Notes under the pieces: generated by a model
What the model was told of the DNA's origin: nothing
What the model saw: only the letters and a program-made list of their open reading frames with translations
Database searches by the model: none
Origin: Tolypeutes matacus
Lineage: Eukaryota > Chordata > Mammalia > Cingulata > Chlamyphoridae
DNA length: 64,000 nt
Assembly: GCA_026826555.1 (NCBI GenBank)
Contig: JAKSZT010053764.1
Location: 13,490,536-13,554,535 of the forward strand
Direction: 5' to 3'
Made by a program: the position numbers and the translations under genes
In this document: positions 13,212 to 24,560 of the stretch, piece after piece
Layout of the letters: each line of letters begins with the position of its first letter
How positions within the stretch are numbered: position 1 is the stretch's first letter

Positions 13212-14689
13212 GCTTCTTATTAAGAATGAATAAATTGGGATGAAGATACAATTTCATTGAATCAATTACAAACCATTGACCTATGATACTAACTCTTGAA
13301 TCACATTAACCTTTTAAGACGAAGAGAACTCTTTTTACTCATAATACGTATATATAAATAAATATGAAAGGAGGGGGTTAGATAGAGACCCCCTGAATTT
13401 GTTTTCTAAATGAAGCAGTCCCAAGGAGACTGAAAGAGACCACCTGAGGATCACTTAAATCTTTCATATCATAGACTCAAACCAGTCTTCAAAACTAGAA
13501 GGAATAGGAACCACAGGCCAGATGTAGACCACTGACATCCTGGAAGCATCAGTGTCACAGGAAGGTCCCACTAAGGGTGCCCAGCAAAAATCAGATGATA
13601 ATTTGGGGTTGGAAAGATTCCCAAGATCAATTTTCATAATGTTTTTTTGACTTTGCATATGAGAGCATAACCAAGACTCCTTAGATCTTACTCGTAACAT
13701 AATCATGGACCATTAGGAACCAATTCAATATTGAAGAAAATAGCCTTTTCAAGGTCAAGAGATTTTGAATAGCATTGCATATGAGCATAAAAATAAAAGA
13801 CCTGGCAATCCAAAGAAGTCATGTGTGCTATAGAAATTTGTTTAATGCATTTTTAACCATTCTTCCTAAATTCTATTCTTTATTCCTCCCAGTGTTCCAT
13901 TCAAATGTCTTTTCAGATCAAAGACCACAAATATTGCCAAAGCATGTGATAGATTTGAGATGCTGACAAGTGTGAAGCATAGACCCATTTTTTCTTAAGC
14001 CTGGGGTTCCTTTTCATGTGTAAATTAAATAATAGGAGAGGTAGCCTCTGTAGGTAAAAGACTGGATTGTTAAAAATACCAACATCTCTGAATGAAAAAA
14101 GGGTAAAATATCCAAATGATGTCCTTATTTATAGAAACCTTTTAAGGTGAGGAGAAATAATTATACTATATGGAATCAATTAGGCTAGTTCTGTTCTTAT
14201 AAACCAATATTCTGCATAAAAAGCACATTCTTAGTTTATGAAACAACTTGGTGATACAAAACAGGAGGCTGGGTCTTCAATTTTTGAATAGTACAATCAT
14301 ATTAGAGGAAAATTACCTTACCTCCACTCAAATAACTTAAAAGTAGTTGAACCAAAAGAAAATATTGAAAGGGATTGTACAATGGCCCTATTAAGTGTAG
14401 TCTGTAAAGTTTAAAAGGAAGGTGTTTGGGGTGCTAGGAGGAGCACCCCAGCTGCCCAATGAAATGGAAAATTCATTTTGAAAGAAGCACTATAGCTATA
14501 AAAGCTAGAGAGGGGAAGGGAGGCCAATAGTAAAAGAAACTACCTGACATTGAATTCTCAGGGCTGAATCATGAAAATCTCTTCAAGGGCAGCTGAGAAA
14601 CTGTCACTCACCTTCCTATCCCATTCCATGCCCATGAGCAGCAGCCAACTCACATTTGGGTAAGGATGTGACCATTGTCAGAGCATCAC

Positions 14690-14845
14690 CCCAGCATTTA
14701 TTTAATTTAATCCTTTCAACAAGAAAGTGGTCAATTTGAATTCTTACTATCCTCACTCTGTAGATGAGGAAGTTAAGTGGCTTGCTGAAGACTGCACATC
14801 TGAGTAGTAAGTGGAGACAAGCACCCATGTTTTCTAGATCTTCTC
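14690..14845 (-). repeat. MIR SINE fragment
   Basis: Reverse MIR layout: 'tttaatttaatcctttcaac', 'ctctgtagatgaggaagtta', 'agtggcttgctgaag', 'gagtagtaagtggagacaag'. Confidence 0.7.
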
Positions 14846-14949
14846 CTCTTTGCATGTACCTTAAGTGCTTACCTTAGTTTATATAAATGTCAGCAGAACT
14901 GTCCCCAACCCAAAACAGAGATGGTTTTAGCAGATGTAAGTGTTCTCTG

Positions 14950-15222
14950 GGGGCAGCGTTACATGGTAGTGAAATCTGTGCATTTAGAACCAGACTATAA
15001 AAGCTCAAATCCCAGCTGTACTGTTTATTATATCCATGACCTTGGGCAAGTTATGTAACATTTCTAAGCCTCAATTTCCTGATCAGTAAGTGAGGATAAT
15101 AGTAGTATTTCCTTCACCATGTTGTTTATAAAGATTAAACAAGATAATACATGTAAAGTGACTGGCCAGTTTCCTGCCCCAAAGAAAGAACTCAATAAAT
15201 GTTTGCTGTTATCAATATTTTT
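14950..15222 (+). repeat. MIR SINE, nearly complete
   Basis: MIR order on the + strand: 'tacatggtagtgaaatctgt', 'ctcaaatcccagctgtactg', 'ccatgaccttgggcaagtta', 'cctcaatttcctgatcagta', 'acatgtaaagtgactggcca', and the tail 'gaactcaataaatgtttgct'. The tRNA-like head, the core and the LINE-like tail are all present. Confidence 0.85.
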
Positions 15223-15479
15223 ATTATTATTGTGTTTTACCCTTATTAAATATGTTTTTACTTAAATTGACTCTATTAATATAAAAAAAGAATACAGTCA
15301 CATTTTCTGAAACATGAGCTTGAGTTCTATGTAATTTATGATTTTGAAGAGTAAAGAATGTGTATGTATTAACCTAGATGGTGAGGGACAACCAGAATAC
15401 ATTAAAAAATGCATAAGTACTGAAATAATTATTTCACTGCACTAAAAAAAAAATGCTTTGCTTATTAGAACAGATTGTT

Positions 15480-15715
15480 TCCATAAGGGAAAATTCCTCA
15501 CCATCAGCACTATTGACATTTGGGTTGTATAATTCTTTGTTGTGGAGGACTGTCCTGTGCATCAAAGACTGTTTAGCAGTATTCCTGCCCTCTGTTCACC
15601 AGTTGCCAGTAGCAACTCCTTCCTCACCCAGTCGTGACAAGCGAAAATGTTTTCAGACATTGCTGTCTGTCCCCTTGGGTGCAAAACGCCCCTGGTTGAG
15701 AACCACTGCTGTGCC
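15480..15715 (-). mobile_element. MER20-like hAT-Charlie non-autonomous DNA transposon
   Basis: On the - strand the order matches MER20 as recalled: 'ggttctcaaccaggggcgtt' at the right end, then 'gacagcaatgtctgaaaaca', 'gcatctggtgaac'-type text, 'aggacagtcctccacaacaa', 'aagaattatacaacccaaat' and 'gtcaatagtgctgatggtga'. About full length for the family (near 220 bp). MER20 copies are known to serve as enhancers in some placental tissues; nothing here shows that this copy does. Confidence 0.75.
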
Positions 15716-16989
15716 TTAATGAAACTCTTTTTTGATTATGGCAAAATGTATGCACTCAAATAATAGCCTTCACCTTTCACCTTGAGAAATGTTTTAATGG
15801 CAACCTTATTTTAAACTTTTGTAGAACTTAAGAATCCCTTTTAAAAGCAAACAGAGAACTATACTCATTACTTGAAATATTATCTAAAAGTATTCCCTGC
15901 CTTGGTTACCAACTTACAGACCAGACTTGGCTGTAGATGTCTCTTGGCATTTGAAAAAAAATTAAATCCACCTTCAAGGACAAAGCTTTGCCACCATGAA
16001 GGAATTCAAAAAGAAGCTAAAATCTGCCACACAAAAAAAGTTCCAAAAATATTTTAAAATATATTGCATGCAGCATTGCTGCAATAAATCTTCAGCCTTC
16101 CAAAGTGGCTTCTTTTAAGGGCCACACTCTTTGAGGTTGATAAACGCTAGTCTTTTTGCTAGGATATCAGTTACATTGCCTTGTACTCACACTCGTTATG
16201 ATGTCCAGCATTCTGGCAGTTCAAAACAATAAGCCCCAGGAATGCCCTTAAGTGGCATATGGTTTAGTGTTGTCCCCTTTTCAGTGTTAAGTGAAATCCA
16301 GAAGTGACTGGAAGGGAAGTGAATCATAAGGTCAGGTTCCCTGCCCAAGCTTTCAGGTTTCTGAAATCCCTTGCCCTTTGATTTTAGGGGATATATATTT
16401 CTGGTTCAGCATACTTTAATTTCAAATCACAGAATTTTACTGGTTAGGTTTCTCATGAAATATTTTAACACGTTTTGTTTTTGGTTTTTTTTTTGTTTTG
16501 TTTTTCCCACCATACTCTAAGGGACTTGTACAGTCTCTCTTTTTCTGTCTCTTTCCATTCCACTTCCTCCTACAAAAAAAGAACCTGCAAAAATCCTTCT
16601 CTATCATTCATTCCATCAGGGGAGAGGCAACAGTTAATACTTTTATCAGTCCACTGTTGTGCACCTAGAGTCTTTGGTTTATGATATATCTAAGCAGATT
16701 TTTTTTTTAAGTTGAATAGATAAGATGAAGCAGGATTGACATTGGCTCTTCCATTCTGATGATAAAGGCTACTTGCTCAATTCCTTTTAACATATGAAAG
16801 AAGAGGATTATGATAATTATGAATATTAGGAGAAACTGTGCTTTTTCTATCTTTTTCTGTATTTGTTCATTTGTTTTGGTTTGGTTTGGCTTTGAGCATT
16901 GAATCATGTATAAAAACATTTAAACTGTACTTCTTTCTCTGGTCCATCATGGGCCTCAAGTGTCGGTGACCTTTCTGAAATGGAAGGAG

Positions 16990-17410
16990 TATGGGTCAGC
17001 TAGCCATTGCTGCCTGAAGATACCACCCCAAAACTCAGTGCCTGAAAACCACAACAGTTTATGATTTCTCATAATTCTGTGGTTGACTGGAGGGGACTTC
17101 GACTGGCCTTGCCTGAGCTCATACTTTCAATTAGCTGGAAGGGCTGGCAAGGCTAGGCCCCCTCTCTCCCCAGGGTCTTTGACCCTGCTATGGTGGTCTC
17201 GGGGTTCCGAGGGAACAATAGTGGAATCTTCACAGCCTTTGGGTGCCGAGCCTTGGAATTCACACAGTATCACTTCCACTGCATTATTTTGATCACAGCA
17301 AGTCAGGGACCAGCCAAGATTCAAGGGGTGAAGAAATAGATTCCACCTCTTGATGGGAGAGTAACAAATAATCTGCGACCTCATTTAATCTATCACATTG
17401 CTGAACGTTA
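16990..17410 (-). repeat. Degenerate ancient interspersed repeat, probably LTR-type
   Basis: Phrases such as 'ccattgctgcctgaagatac', 'caaaactcagtgcctgaaaa', 'ttctcataattctgtggttg' and 'agtatcacttccactgcatt' match a widespread mammalian LTR-like repeat read in reverse. I cannot name the family with certainty. The block is more GC-rich than its surroundings. Confidence 0.45.
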
Positions 17411-17441
17411 TTTTTATTACGCTAAGGAACTCTCCTTTCCA

Positions 17442-17595
17442 CTCTCATCAGCCTCACTAAGTGCAATTTGAATTTTCCTCACAAGGATGGATGAGAGGCA
17501 CAAAAACCCCAAGCTCACCCCAGAATTCAGGTTCTTTTGTCAATCTATTAAAAAAAAAGAAAATGGAGGGAAGTCTAATTTCTTTCAGAATTGTT
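17442..17595. repeat. Copy 1 of an unrecognised diverged repeat pair
   Basis: It shares order and direction with 19312-19485: 'actctcatcagcct', 'ctaagtgc', 'gaatttt/gaatttcct', 'cacaagg', 'tgagagg', then 'tcaatctat' and 'tttcagaa'. The two differ at many positions and by indels, so the relation is old. Family unknown. Confidence 0.65.
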
Positions 17596-17833
17596 ACTGG
17601 TTTTTGTGCAGAAATATCTTCTTATTGTGATAGGAAGAACCTTGTATTCCTTACCTTTCCCTTCATTCTGTCTCAAAAATAATTCCTCCACATCTTCCTC
17701 TAATTCAAGACTTACTGAGTTAATAGGCTTCTTATTAATTCAAAAATTCCAGGAGAATGATTCATTTACAGCAAAATATAGAACTAGAGAAGAGACATTT
17801 CAAGTCTCCCAGATCACTTCCCCCATCCCCCAC

Positions 17834-17865
17834 CTCCCTCCCTCCCTCTCTCTCTCTCTCTCTCT
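17834..17865. repeat. (CCCT)n/(CT)n simple repeat
   Basis: A pyrimidine tract of CCCT units passing into about ten CT units. Confidence 0.95.
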
Positions 17866-18119
17866 AATTTCAGAAATGAGAAAATAGAATGAGACCCCCA
17901 AAAGTTGACAAGTTTCCCAAAAGACTCATGTCTTCGAACTGCTAGTCCAGTGTGTTATGGTCCTTTTATGTTTGTTCAAATTAATTTGGTTGAAGAATCC
18001 CTAAATATTTTACAAGGGTATTAATAAAATAATCAGAAACTGCCTGTAAAATGGGAGGAAGCATTATATGTTTGTTACAGGGGTGATCAGAGTAGGTAAT
18101 TTTGAAGTTTTAGAACCAA

Positions 18120-18570
18120 TTAAATGTTACAATCTTCAAGATCATGACAGATTGAAAGAAGGGCCGATGGGTTTCCAGGGAGCAGCCTGACAGTAGTGGG
18201 CACCCAGGTGAGTAGGAGGGTGGGGGCAGAAGTTAGGAGAGGCATGCCAGAAGGAGAAGGAGAGAATGTCAGAGATAAACTCATCCAGCTTTGCAGTCAT
18301 GCCTGGGGTTGTCCTGGTGGAAATCACTTAAGGCCACTAAAAATTACTTTGCAAGCCATCTTGGCGACCCTGCTCTGGTTCCCGGTGACTGCCTTGTGTA
18401 TCCACTGCTTGCACTGGAGTGTGAGCCAGCTGTGCCACTGCTGTAGCATGAGGTTTTTAGTGTCCCTAAGCCTGGGAGGCTCATCATCCAAAATTTCCAC
18501 ATCTCAGGCCCCAGCCAAGTCCAGCAGATGCTATTGTTGCTGCTTCTTTTGAATGAAGTAGGAAGCAAAG
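18120..18570. other. GC-richer patch of unknown origin
   Basis: This block is richer in G and C than the flanking intron and open in two overlapping frames (118 codons at 18196-18552 on +, 74 codons at 18344-18568 on -). No domain or repeat family was recognised. There are no splice sites, initiation context or stop arrangement to argue for a gene. It may be an old retroposed transcript or an unrecognised repeat. Confidence 0.3.
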
Positions 18571-19311
18571 AAAAAAAGGAATCTGTCTATATTGTTTTTC
18601 TGCTGGAAAGAAATAAAAACCATGTGTGGTATATTGTCCAATGGTAACCCATGTGCCAAATCCCTATTTTGTGTAACACTTTTCCATAGGATAAGAATCT
18701 GCCCCTCTATTTCTTAACAATGTAAATGACCTTCTTCATTCTACTGTTGATGTGTTACAATTATAGCTATTCAGTCTTCTCAATTTGGATTGGTGCTCTT
18801 TCTTGCACTTGCAGAACCCTTTCTTCTGACCATGCCATCTGCCGGAATCATTTCTATTTCTTTCACACACACACAGTGTTTGTTATATGCCTAAGTCTAG
18901 CTGTGCAAAACTCTGAAATTGTTCATATAAATAAACAAACGTTGGTAAGTATTTTTAAACCATTTGCCTTGATAAGTAGCCTTAATAAGGCACATTTGAG
19001 TGTCTAAGTAAGTACAGCTACTGAATTTCTTGTTGCAGAAATGTATGAAATGACACCAGAATCAGAAGAGAATCCCTTTTGAAATAAAGCCTGCATACCT
19101 AAGCAGTCTCAGTGCTGAAGACAAGCTAAAGGATGATAAATTAAGCAAACAAAAGCTCTTTGAGGGCATAGAACATACCTGAGAAAAAGTCTTAAGACTC
19201 TTTACTGTGTTACTGAACATGTTATCCTATCAAACCTCAATTTGACTCTGAATGTGACATTGATTTGCCTGTGAAGTCTTCCTTGATCTTCTCTCATTTC
19301 TCACTGCTCTA

Positions 19312-19485
19312 CTCTCATCAGCCTGGCTAAGTGCTATGTGAATTTCCTACACAAGGCTGGGTGAGAGGAACAAAACCTCCAAGTCCACTGCAAAGTACAG
19401 GTGTTTTGTGTTTTTTTTTCAATCTATGATATTGGTAAGAAAGTAGAGGAAAAGTCCAATTAAATTTATTTCAGAACTGATTTGT
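19312..19485. repeat. Copy 2 of the unrecognised diverged repeat pair
   Basis: The partner of 17442-17595 in direct orientation, 1.9 kb downstream. It differs mainly by a T run near 19411-19420 and a small insertion before the shared 'tttcagaa' end. Confidence 0.65.
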
Positions 19486-19734
19486 TTTTATTTGTTGGTT
19501 TTTTTTTTGCTGTTGCCACCTGGTTTCTTTATTTCTTGTTTTGGATTTTCCTCTTGGGGCCATAAATATCCCCAGATTTGTATATAAGAGATGTGGATAG
19601 GAGTGTCTTTTTCTATCTAATTTTTCACCTCACTACAATTGTCTTTGGCCATAAAGACCAGTAGTAAGTAAGCGGAGGCACCTCTCATCACTGAAGGAGA
19701 GCTTATAGCAAGATTTGCCCTCTCTGTTGCCTGA

Positions 19735-20394
19735 ATACAGATTGAAGATGCTGTTTGTTTGTTTGTTTGTTTGTTTTTAAAATTTTATTTATTTATTTAT
19801 TTTCCCCCACCCCCTCATTGTTTGCACTTGCTGTGTCTGTTCATCTTCCTTGTTTTTCTAGGAGGCGCCAGGAACCAAACCCGGGATCTCTGGTGTGTGA
19901 GGGAGGCACCTAATTGCTTGAACCACCTCCACTCCCTGCTTTGTTGTGTCTCTCATTGCTTTCCTCCTTATGTCTTTTGTTGTGTCATCTTGTTGCATCA
20001 GCTCGCCGCACCTGCCCATCTCGCCAGCTCGCTGTCTTCCTTGTCTTCTTTAAGAGGTACTGGGGAAGCGGCTGTGGCTCAATCAGTAGGGCTCCCGTTT
20101 ACCATATGGGAGGCCCCGGGTTCGATTCCCGGGGCCTCCTGGTGAAGGCAAGCCCGCCCGCACGGCGTGGTTAGCTGACCCAGCGAGCACAAGCAGCAAG
20201 GGGGGGATAAATGAATAAATAAATAAAATCTTAAAAAAAAAAAAAAAAGAGGTACTGGGAACCAAACCCAGGACCCCCCATGTGGCAGGGGGGAGCTCAA
20301 TCGCTTTCGTCACATCCACTTCCCTGTTTTTTTTTAGTTACACTCTCCTTTGAGAATGAGCTTGTGTGAAGTTCCATGGATACAGATTGAAGAT
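19735..20394 (-). mobile_element. Older SINE-bearing insertion with perfect 15-bp target duplications
   Basis: The direct repeat atacagattgaagat occurs at 19735-19749 and 20380-20394. Between them, on the - strand, lie about 45 bp of unrelated text, an A run, then two tRNA-like units (heads at about 20325 and 19937, each with a ggaggcgcc or gggtttggttccc-like B-box part) and a tail of (AAAT)n plus (CAAA)n. The dimeric layout resembles an older DAS-type SINE. A younger SINE is inserted inside it (20052-20259). The 45 bp between the first SINE head and the duplication is odd and may be co-retroposed 5' sequence. Confidence 0.75.
20052..20259 (+). mobile_element. Young tRNA-derived SINE (DAS-like), nested, with 13-bp target duplications
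   Basis: The body is about 20062-20246, with an A-box-like TGGCTCAATCAGTAGG at 20075-20090, a canonical B box GGTTCGATTCC at 20119-20129, an (AAAT)n stretch and a poly(A) tail. The direct repeat aagaggtactggg lies at about 20052-20064 and 20247-20259 and is cut from the older SINE. RNA polymerase III transcription is the known mode of such elements. It differs from the copy at 13017-13197 by only a few bases, in opposite orientation. Confidence 0.9.
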
Positions 20395-21774
20395 AAATAT
20401 ACACAACATGTAACCTCCATAGGTCACAATTTTAAGCCTCTAAATTTCATCAAGACCCAGGGTTGTTAGATTTTTTTTTTTAATGTGGTCAGAGGAGGGC
20501 AACAGATGGTCTCAAAATATGAGCAATCTTTCATACAACTCCTAGGATCCTAGTAAAAATCAAACTCTTTCCAAATAAGTTTATACATGGTAGGGGATTG
20601 TAAAATGTGAAGAAATGAAGTTCCTGAACCTTAAAGCCTTTAAGTGTGTGCCAGTAAGACCAACTCTGAATTCCATGACTTTCATTACATACTTGGTTTT
20701 CAGGCTTAAAATGGTGGTTATATAACTAAAAACATAAGAGATGTACTTCCTTAAAACTATGTAATCTTGTGCAAATCACTCACCTTTGCTACATCTAAGA
20801 AAGTGGGAACAATCTACATTGGTGGGGATTCTGGTTATTTGACAGAGGCATCTTCTCTACATGGTAAATTGGGTAAAATTTTTATACTAAATGCTTATTT
20901 ACAATGATGAGGAAGAAGAGGAAGAAGAATTTTGGTTTTATGGAAACCATATTAGAAATTTTCCCCATCTTCAACTTCAGTCCAAACTTTGACCCATGCT
21001 CTGTATCTTTAGAAAAACTCTCAGTTTGTCAAACTTAACACAATTCCAGTTCCAGTCAATCGGACAGAGACTCTTGCTCAGTCTGGGCTTATGTTCATTA
21101 CTTACATTTGAAAAACCATACCAAATAACGTTCACAGACTATAAAAATCCTTTATAACCTATGCTTATTATTTTATCCCTCTCCTTGTATGTCTGAAAAT
21201 GACCTGGTTTCAGGCTATTTTCTCTGATGTACTACAGCCTAGAATTCACTTGTTATCTTGGTTCAATTAAACTCAAGCTTAATGATTTGTAGGGTAGAAT
21301 AATAAAGCCACATGCTTAAACTTTTTCCAGAATTCAGTAAGCTCTGTAAATGTAGCTCAGTTATAAGAGGTAAGTATGTATGCCTTTGTTGTGTTCATAT
21401 TTCTTAAAGGCTTAGGAATAAACACATTTTTGAAATCTGAAATAATAATTCTGCATGGAAGTCATATTTAGAGGGAATCTTTGTGGCATTTATAATGCAC
21501 AAAGTTACAGCAGTTCCTAAAGTGGTCTTTGTACCTCTTGCTTTACTTTCTGCCTGCACTTACATGTGGGCACTCGTAGCAAGAAGAACTTAGGTCCACA
21601 GTTTCATGTTAAAGCTCTATCATGTCACAATTTGGCTATGACATACGCAGCTGGCGTCGAATTCTAGCTTTTGGAACTAGGTTAATAGTTCTAAGCAAGA
21701 CCTTCTGTTAGTTCTCTACTGGAGATCCTACATTTAGAAATAGCTTTATCTTCTGGGGGAAAAAGAGGCGGTTT

Positions 21775-21892
21775 TTCCTAAACTTTTTTAGTTTGGACAT
21801 TTTCAAACATACACAAAAGTAGACAGAATGTATAATAATCCCATGACCCATCACCCAGCTTCAGTTATCAACATTTCAGTGTTCAATGGCAA
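21775..21892 (-). repeat. Probable L1M 3'-end fragment
   Basis: The segment 'gacattttcaaacatacaca' followed by 'aaaagtagacagaatg' and 'cccatcacccagcttcagtt' matches a widespread old L1 3' UTR motif read in reverse, with a T run at the left end. Confidence 0.55.
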
Positions 21893-23814
21893 TTCATTTA
21901 CTCAGTTTTGAAGAAACTCATTTCGTAACTGCCATTCAACATGTAACATTTTAATAGCATGGGCAGTCTTATCTCAGATAAATGTTCGATTTCCGTGGAC
22001 ATATTTAATGTAAAGGCCACTCATTCCTACTTTGTCAGGTTGAGTGTCCCTGGACTATACCTCTTATGCTGCTGTAATCTGCAGCAGCAGCTCTCATCTA
22101 CCTAAGCCTGAAGTTTTAGAGTCTTAGAGTCGGTTTTAAAATGACTCCAGAAGATCAATCACCCTCTTTATAGAGCTTGCACTCAAAAATGTGGCCAAAA
22201 GCAAAATTTGACTTTTACACTTTTCTTTATATTCAGCAATCTGTTTTTTTTTTATTAAATATTAATATTTTAGATCAGGTCCATCGTAGATTGCTCCGCT
22301 CCCAGTAATTTAACATCCTGTGCTTCGTGCTCCCCTGGTAAAGTCTTCTTTTGATCTGGAAAAGAAGAAATGGATTCAGATATGTTTTTCCACCTGATTT
22401 CAGACTTAAAGAAAGAAGAGAAATTTTAAAAAGCAATTTTACAAATCCAAATGCTGACTTTACCAATTATTGGCATACATAATATGACAAAGGATTTTCC
22501 ACGCCCATTCTGGTTCTAAAAGTATGAGAGATAATCTGTGGAAACAGAAAAATAGCTGAAAATAAGCAGACAAGGTACTCAGAGAAAACTTGAGATACCT
22601 CATGATGTATGTGCTCATTGAGTTGTGAGTTATTAATAGATACTATGTAGGAAGAAATCAATTATGGGTTAAACTAATTTAAACTGGTTTCTTTAGAGCA
22701 GGGTTTCTCAACTCTATAAAATATTAATTTCTATTCTGAATCACCAAGAGGGAATTGCCAAAACTTATTTAAACATGAACTCTTTTTTCCTTGGGATTTC
22801 TCTCAGAATTCTAAAAAGTATTATTAGAAAAGAGTATTTCCTTAATTTGGATAATTTGCCTCATCTCATTAAAACAGGACAGTGAAATACTAAGTATAAC
22901 TGAGTAATCAATCAGCAGTTCTCAATACAATTTATAAATAATATAATCAATGAAATTTATTAAAACTAAACTGTGCAAGGCATCAAGCTGTGCAGTACAG
23001 AGGTGAAACAATAAGGCATCGCTTTCAAACTGCTTTTAACAACATCCATGAAGATACCTAAAAAATTGAGATCCTTTAGAAGAAACCTTCTTGTCTGGGT
23101 GTTCAGTTAAGACTTGGTTAGCTAGAAAGAGGCTCAGTTAAAGCAGTGAACCCTAAAAAGTTATGCATACAATTGGAAACTTTAAGTGTGTAAGTGTGCA
23201 TTATTTTCATTCATCAGTTTTTAACCTTAGGACTAAGATTCATCTTTGAGTATGACTTGCGATTAACAGATTTAGTGTTATCTAATATAGAGAAAGAACT
23301 TTATGATCTTTTTGAAGCAAACTAAGTATACAGTTCTTCCAGGTTTTTACAACTTTTTTTTTCTTTTCAGGAATTTACAGTTGGCTCACCCTCACCTAAT
23401 TCAGCAGTAAATTTTTGGTTTTTGGTGTTTGTGTATATGTGTGTGTGTGTTTGAGGGGACTCATTTTTATTACATCTTTCCAAAGCAGTCAACCAAGTTT
23501 TCACAGAAAGGGCAACTCCTCTATTTTGTAACCTCATCTAGTCAGTTTATTATGTTATTTAACAAAATAACTGATTGTTTTAGAATAAACACACCATGAG
23601 GCCACAAAATAGCACAGGCATCCTCGGAGTGAGCCTGTTCACTAGCCTGGTGAAGTGAGCCACAGGCAAGGACTTTTTAGAGGAAAGCTTAGGTTAATTT
23701 GTTGTACTCGTTAAATGGAAGTCAAATAAGAAAAAGCCTATAGCTATCATAAGCATATGAAAGGAACAAATGAGGCAATAAACAATATGTGCTGCTTGAG
23801 AAAAGGGGAAGAGA

Positions 23815-24165
23815 GAATTTGACACAAAGCACTGCACCTGAAGTTGGGAGATCTGATTTTACTCCTAATGAGCAGTTCTCTGGTCTTCAGACTCTCCACC
23901 ATAAAATAAGGAGATTATCTTGGAAGGGTAGCTCTTTATTTTAGCATGCATCAGGGTCATCTGGGGTTCTTGTTAAAATTCAGGTTGATTGGCCTTACCT
24001 GCAGAGTTGCTGATTCTGGATCTCAGTGATAAGGCCTCAAAATGTGCATTTCTACAAAGTTCCCAGATGTTCCTCCTGTAAAGTATGGTCAGAGGGCCAC
24101 ACTTTGAGAACCACTGGATTAGATCATCTCTAAAGTCCATTCCAAGTCCAAAATCTGACTCACTT
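23815..24165 (+). repeat. MIR-type SINE interrupted by MER5A
   Basis: The left part (23815-23925, 'gttgggagatctgatttt', 'cagactctccaccataaaat') and the right part (24119-24165, 'attagatcatctctaaagtc') together follow the MIR3-like order. The MER5A listed below lies between them. Confidence 0.55.
23930..24118 (-). mobile_element. MER5A hAT-Charlie DNA transposon
   Basis: Matches MER5A in reverse: 'ttagcatgcatcagggtcat', 'ggttcttgttaaaattcagg', 'gagttgctgattctggatct', 'tgtgcatttctacaaagttc' and the terminal 'cactttgagaaccactg'. About full length for the family (near 189 bp). Confidence 0.8.
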
Positions 24166-24354
24166 TTTATTCTTAGAGGCTAGAAACCAGCTTCTGGTTT
24201 ATTGGGAATATTGGTTTCATAAATTCATTAGTGTAAGTCTTGAATTATAAACCATGCCAAAACAGAAAGGTTGCATATCTCCTCTGCCATTAGGCCAGTT
24301 GAATGGAAACATTCAACACTAGGTCCTCAATTAATAGGAAAAGGAGAATAAAGA

Positions 24355-24560
24355 AGCTAACATTTTTTGAGAAAGTTATTTAAAGGGCATTTTGCCTACA
24401 ATAGCCTCACAGCAACCTTAAGGAATAGGTTTGTATTTTACAGGCAAGAAAACTGAGGAGATTCAATGAGGATAACCAAATTACCTAATATCACACAGTT
24501 TGCAGGTGGAAGAGTCAGATTTTGAATCTCTAAAGCCCACCATGCTCTTTCCATTTGCCA
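24355..24560 (-). repeat. MIR SINE fragment
   Basis: Reverse MIR layout: 'ctcacagcaaccttaagg', 'ttttacaggcaagaaaactg', 'atatcacacagtttgcaggt', 'ggaagagtcagattttgaat'. Confidence 0.75.
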
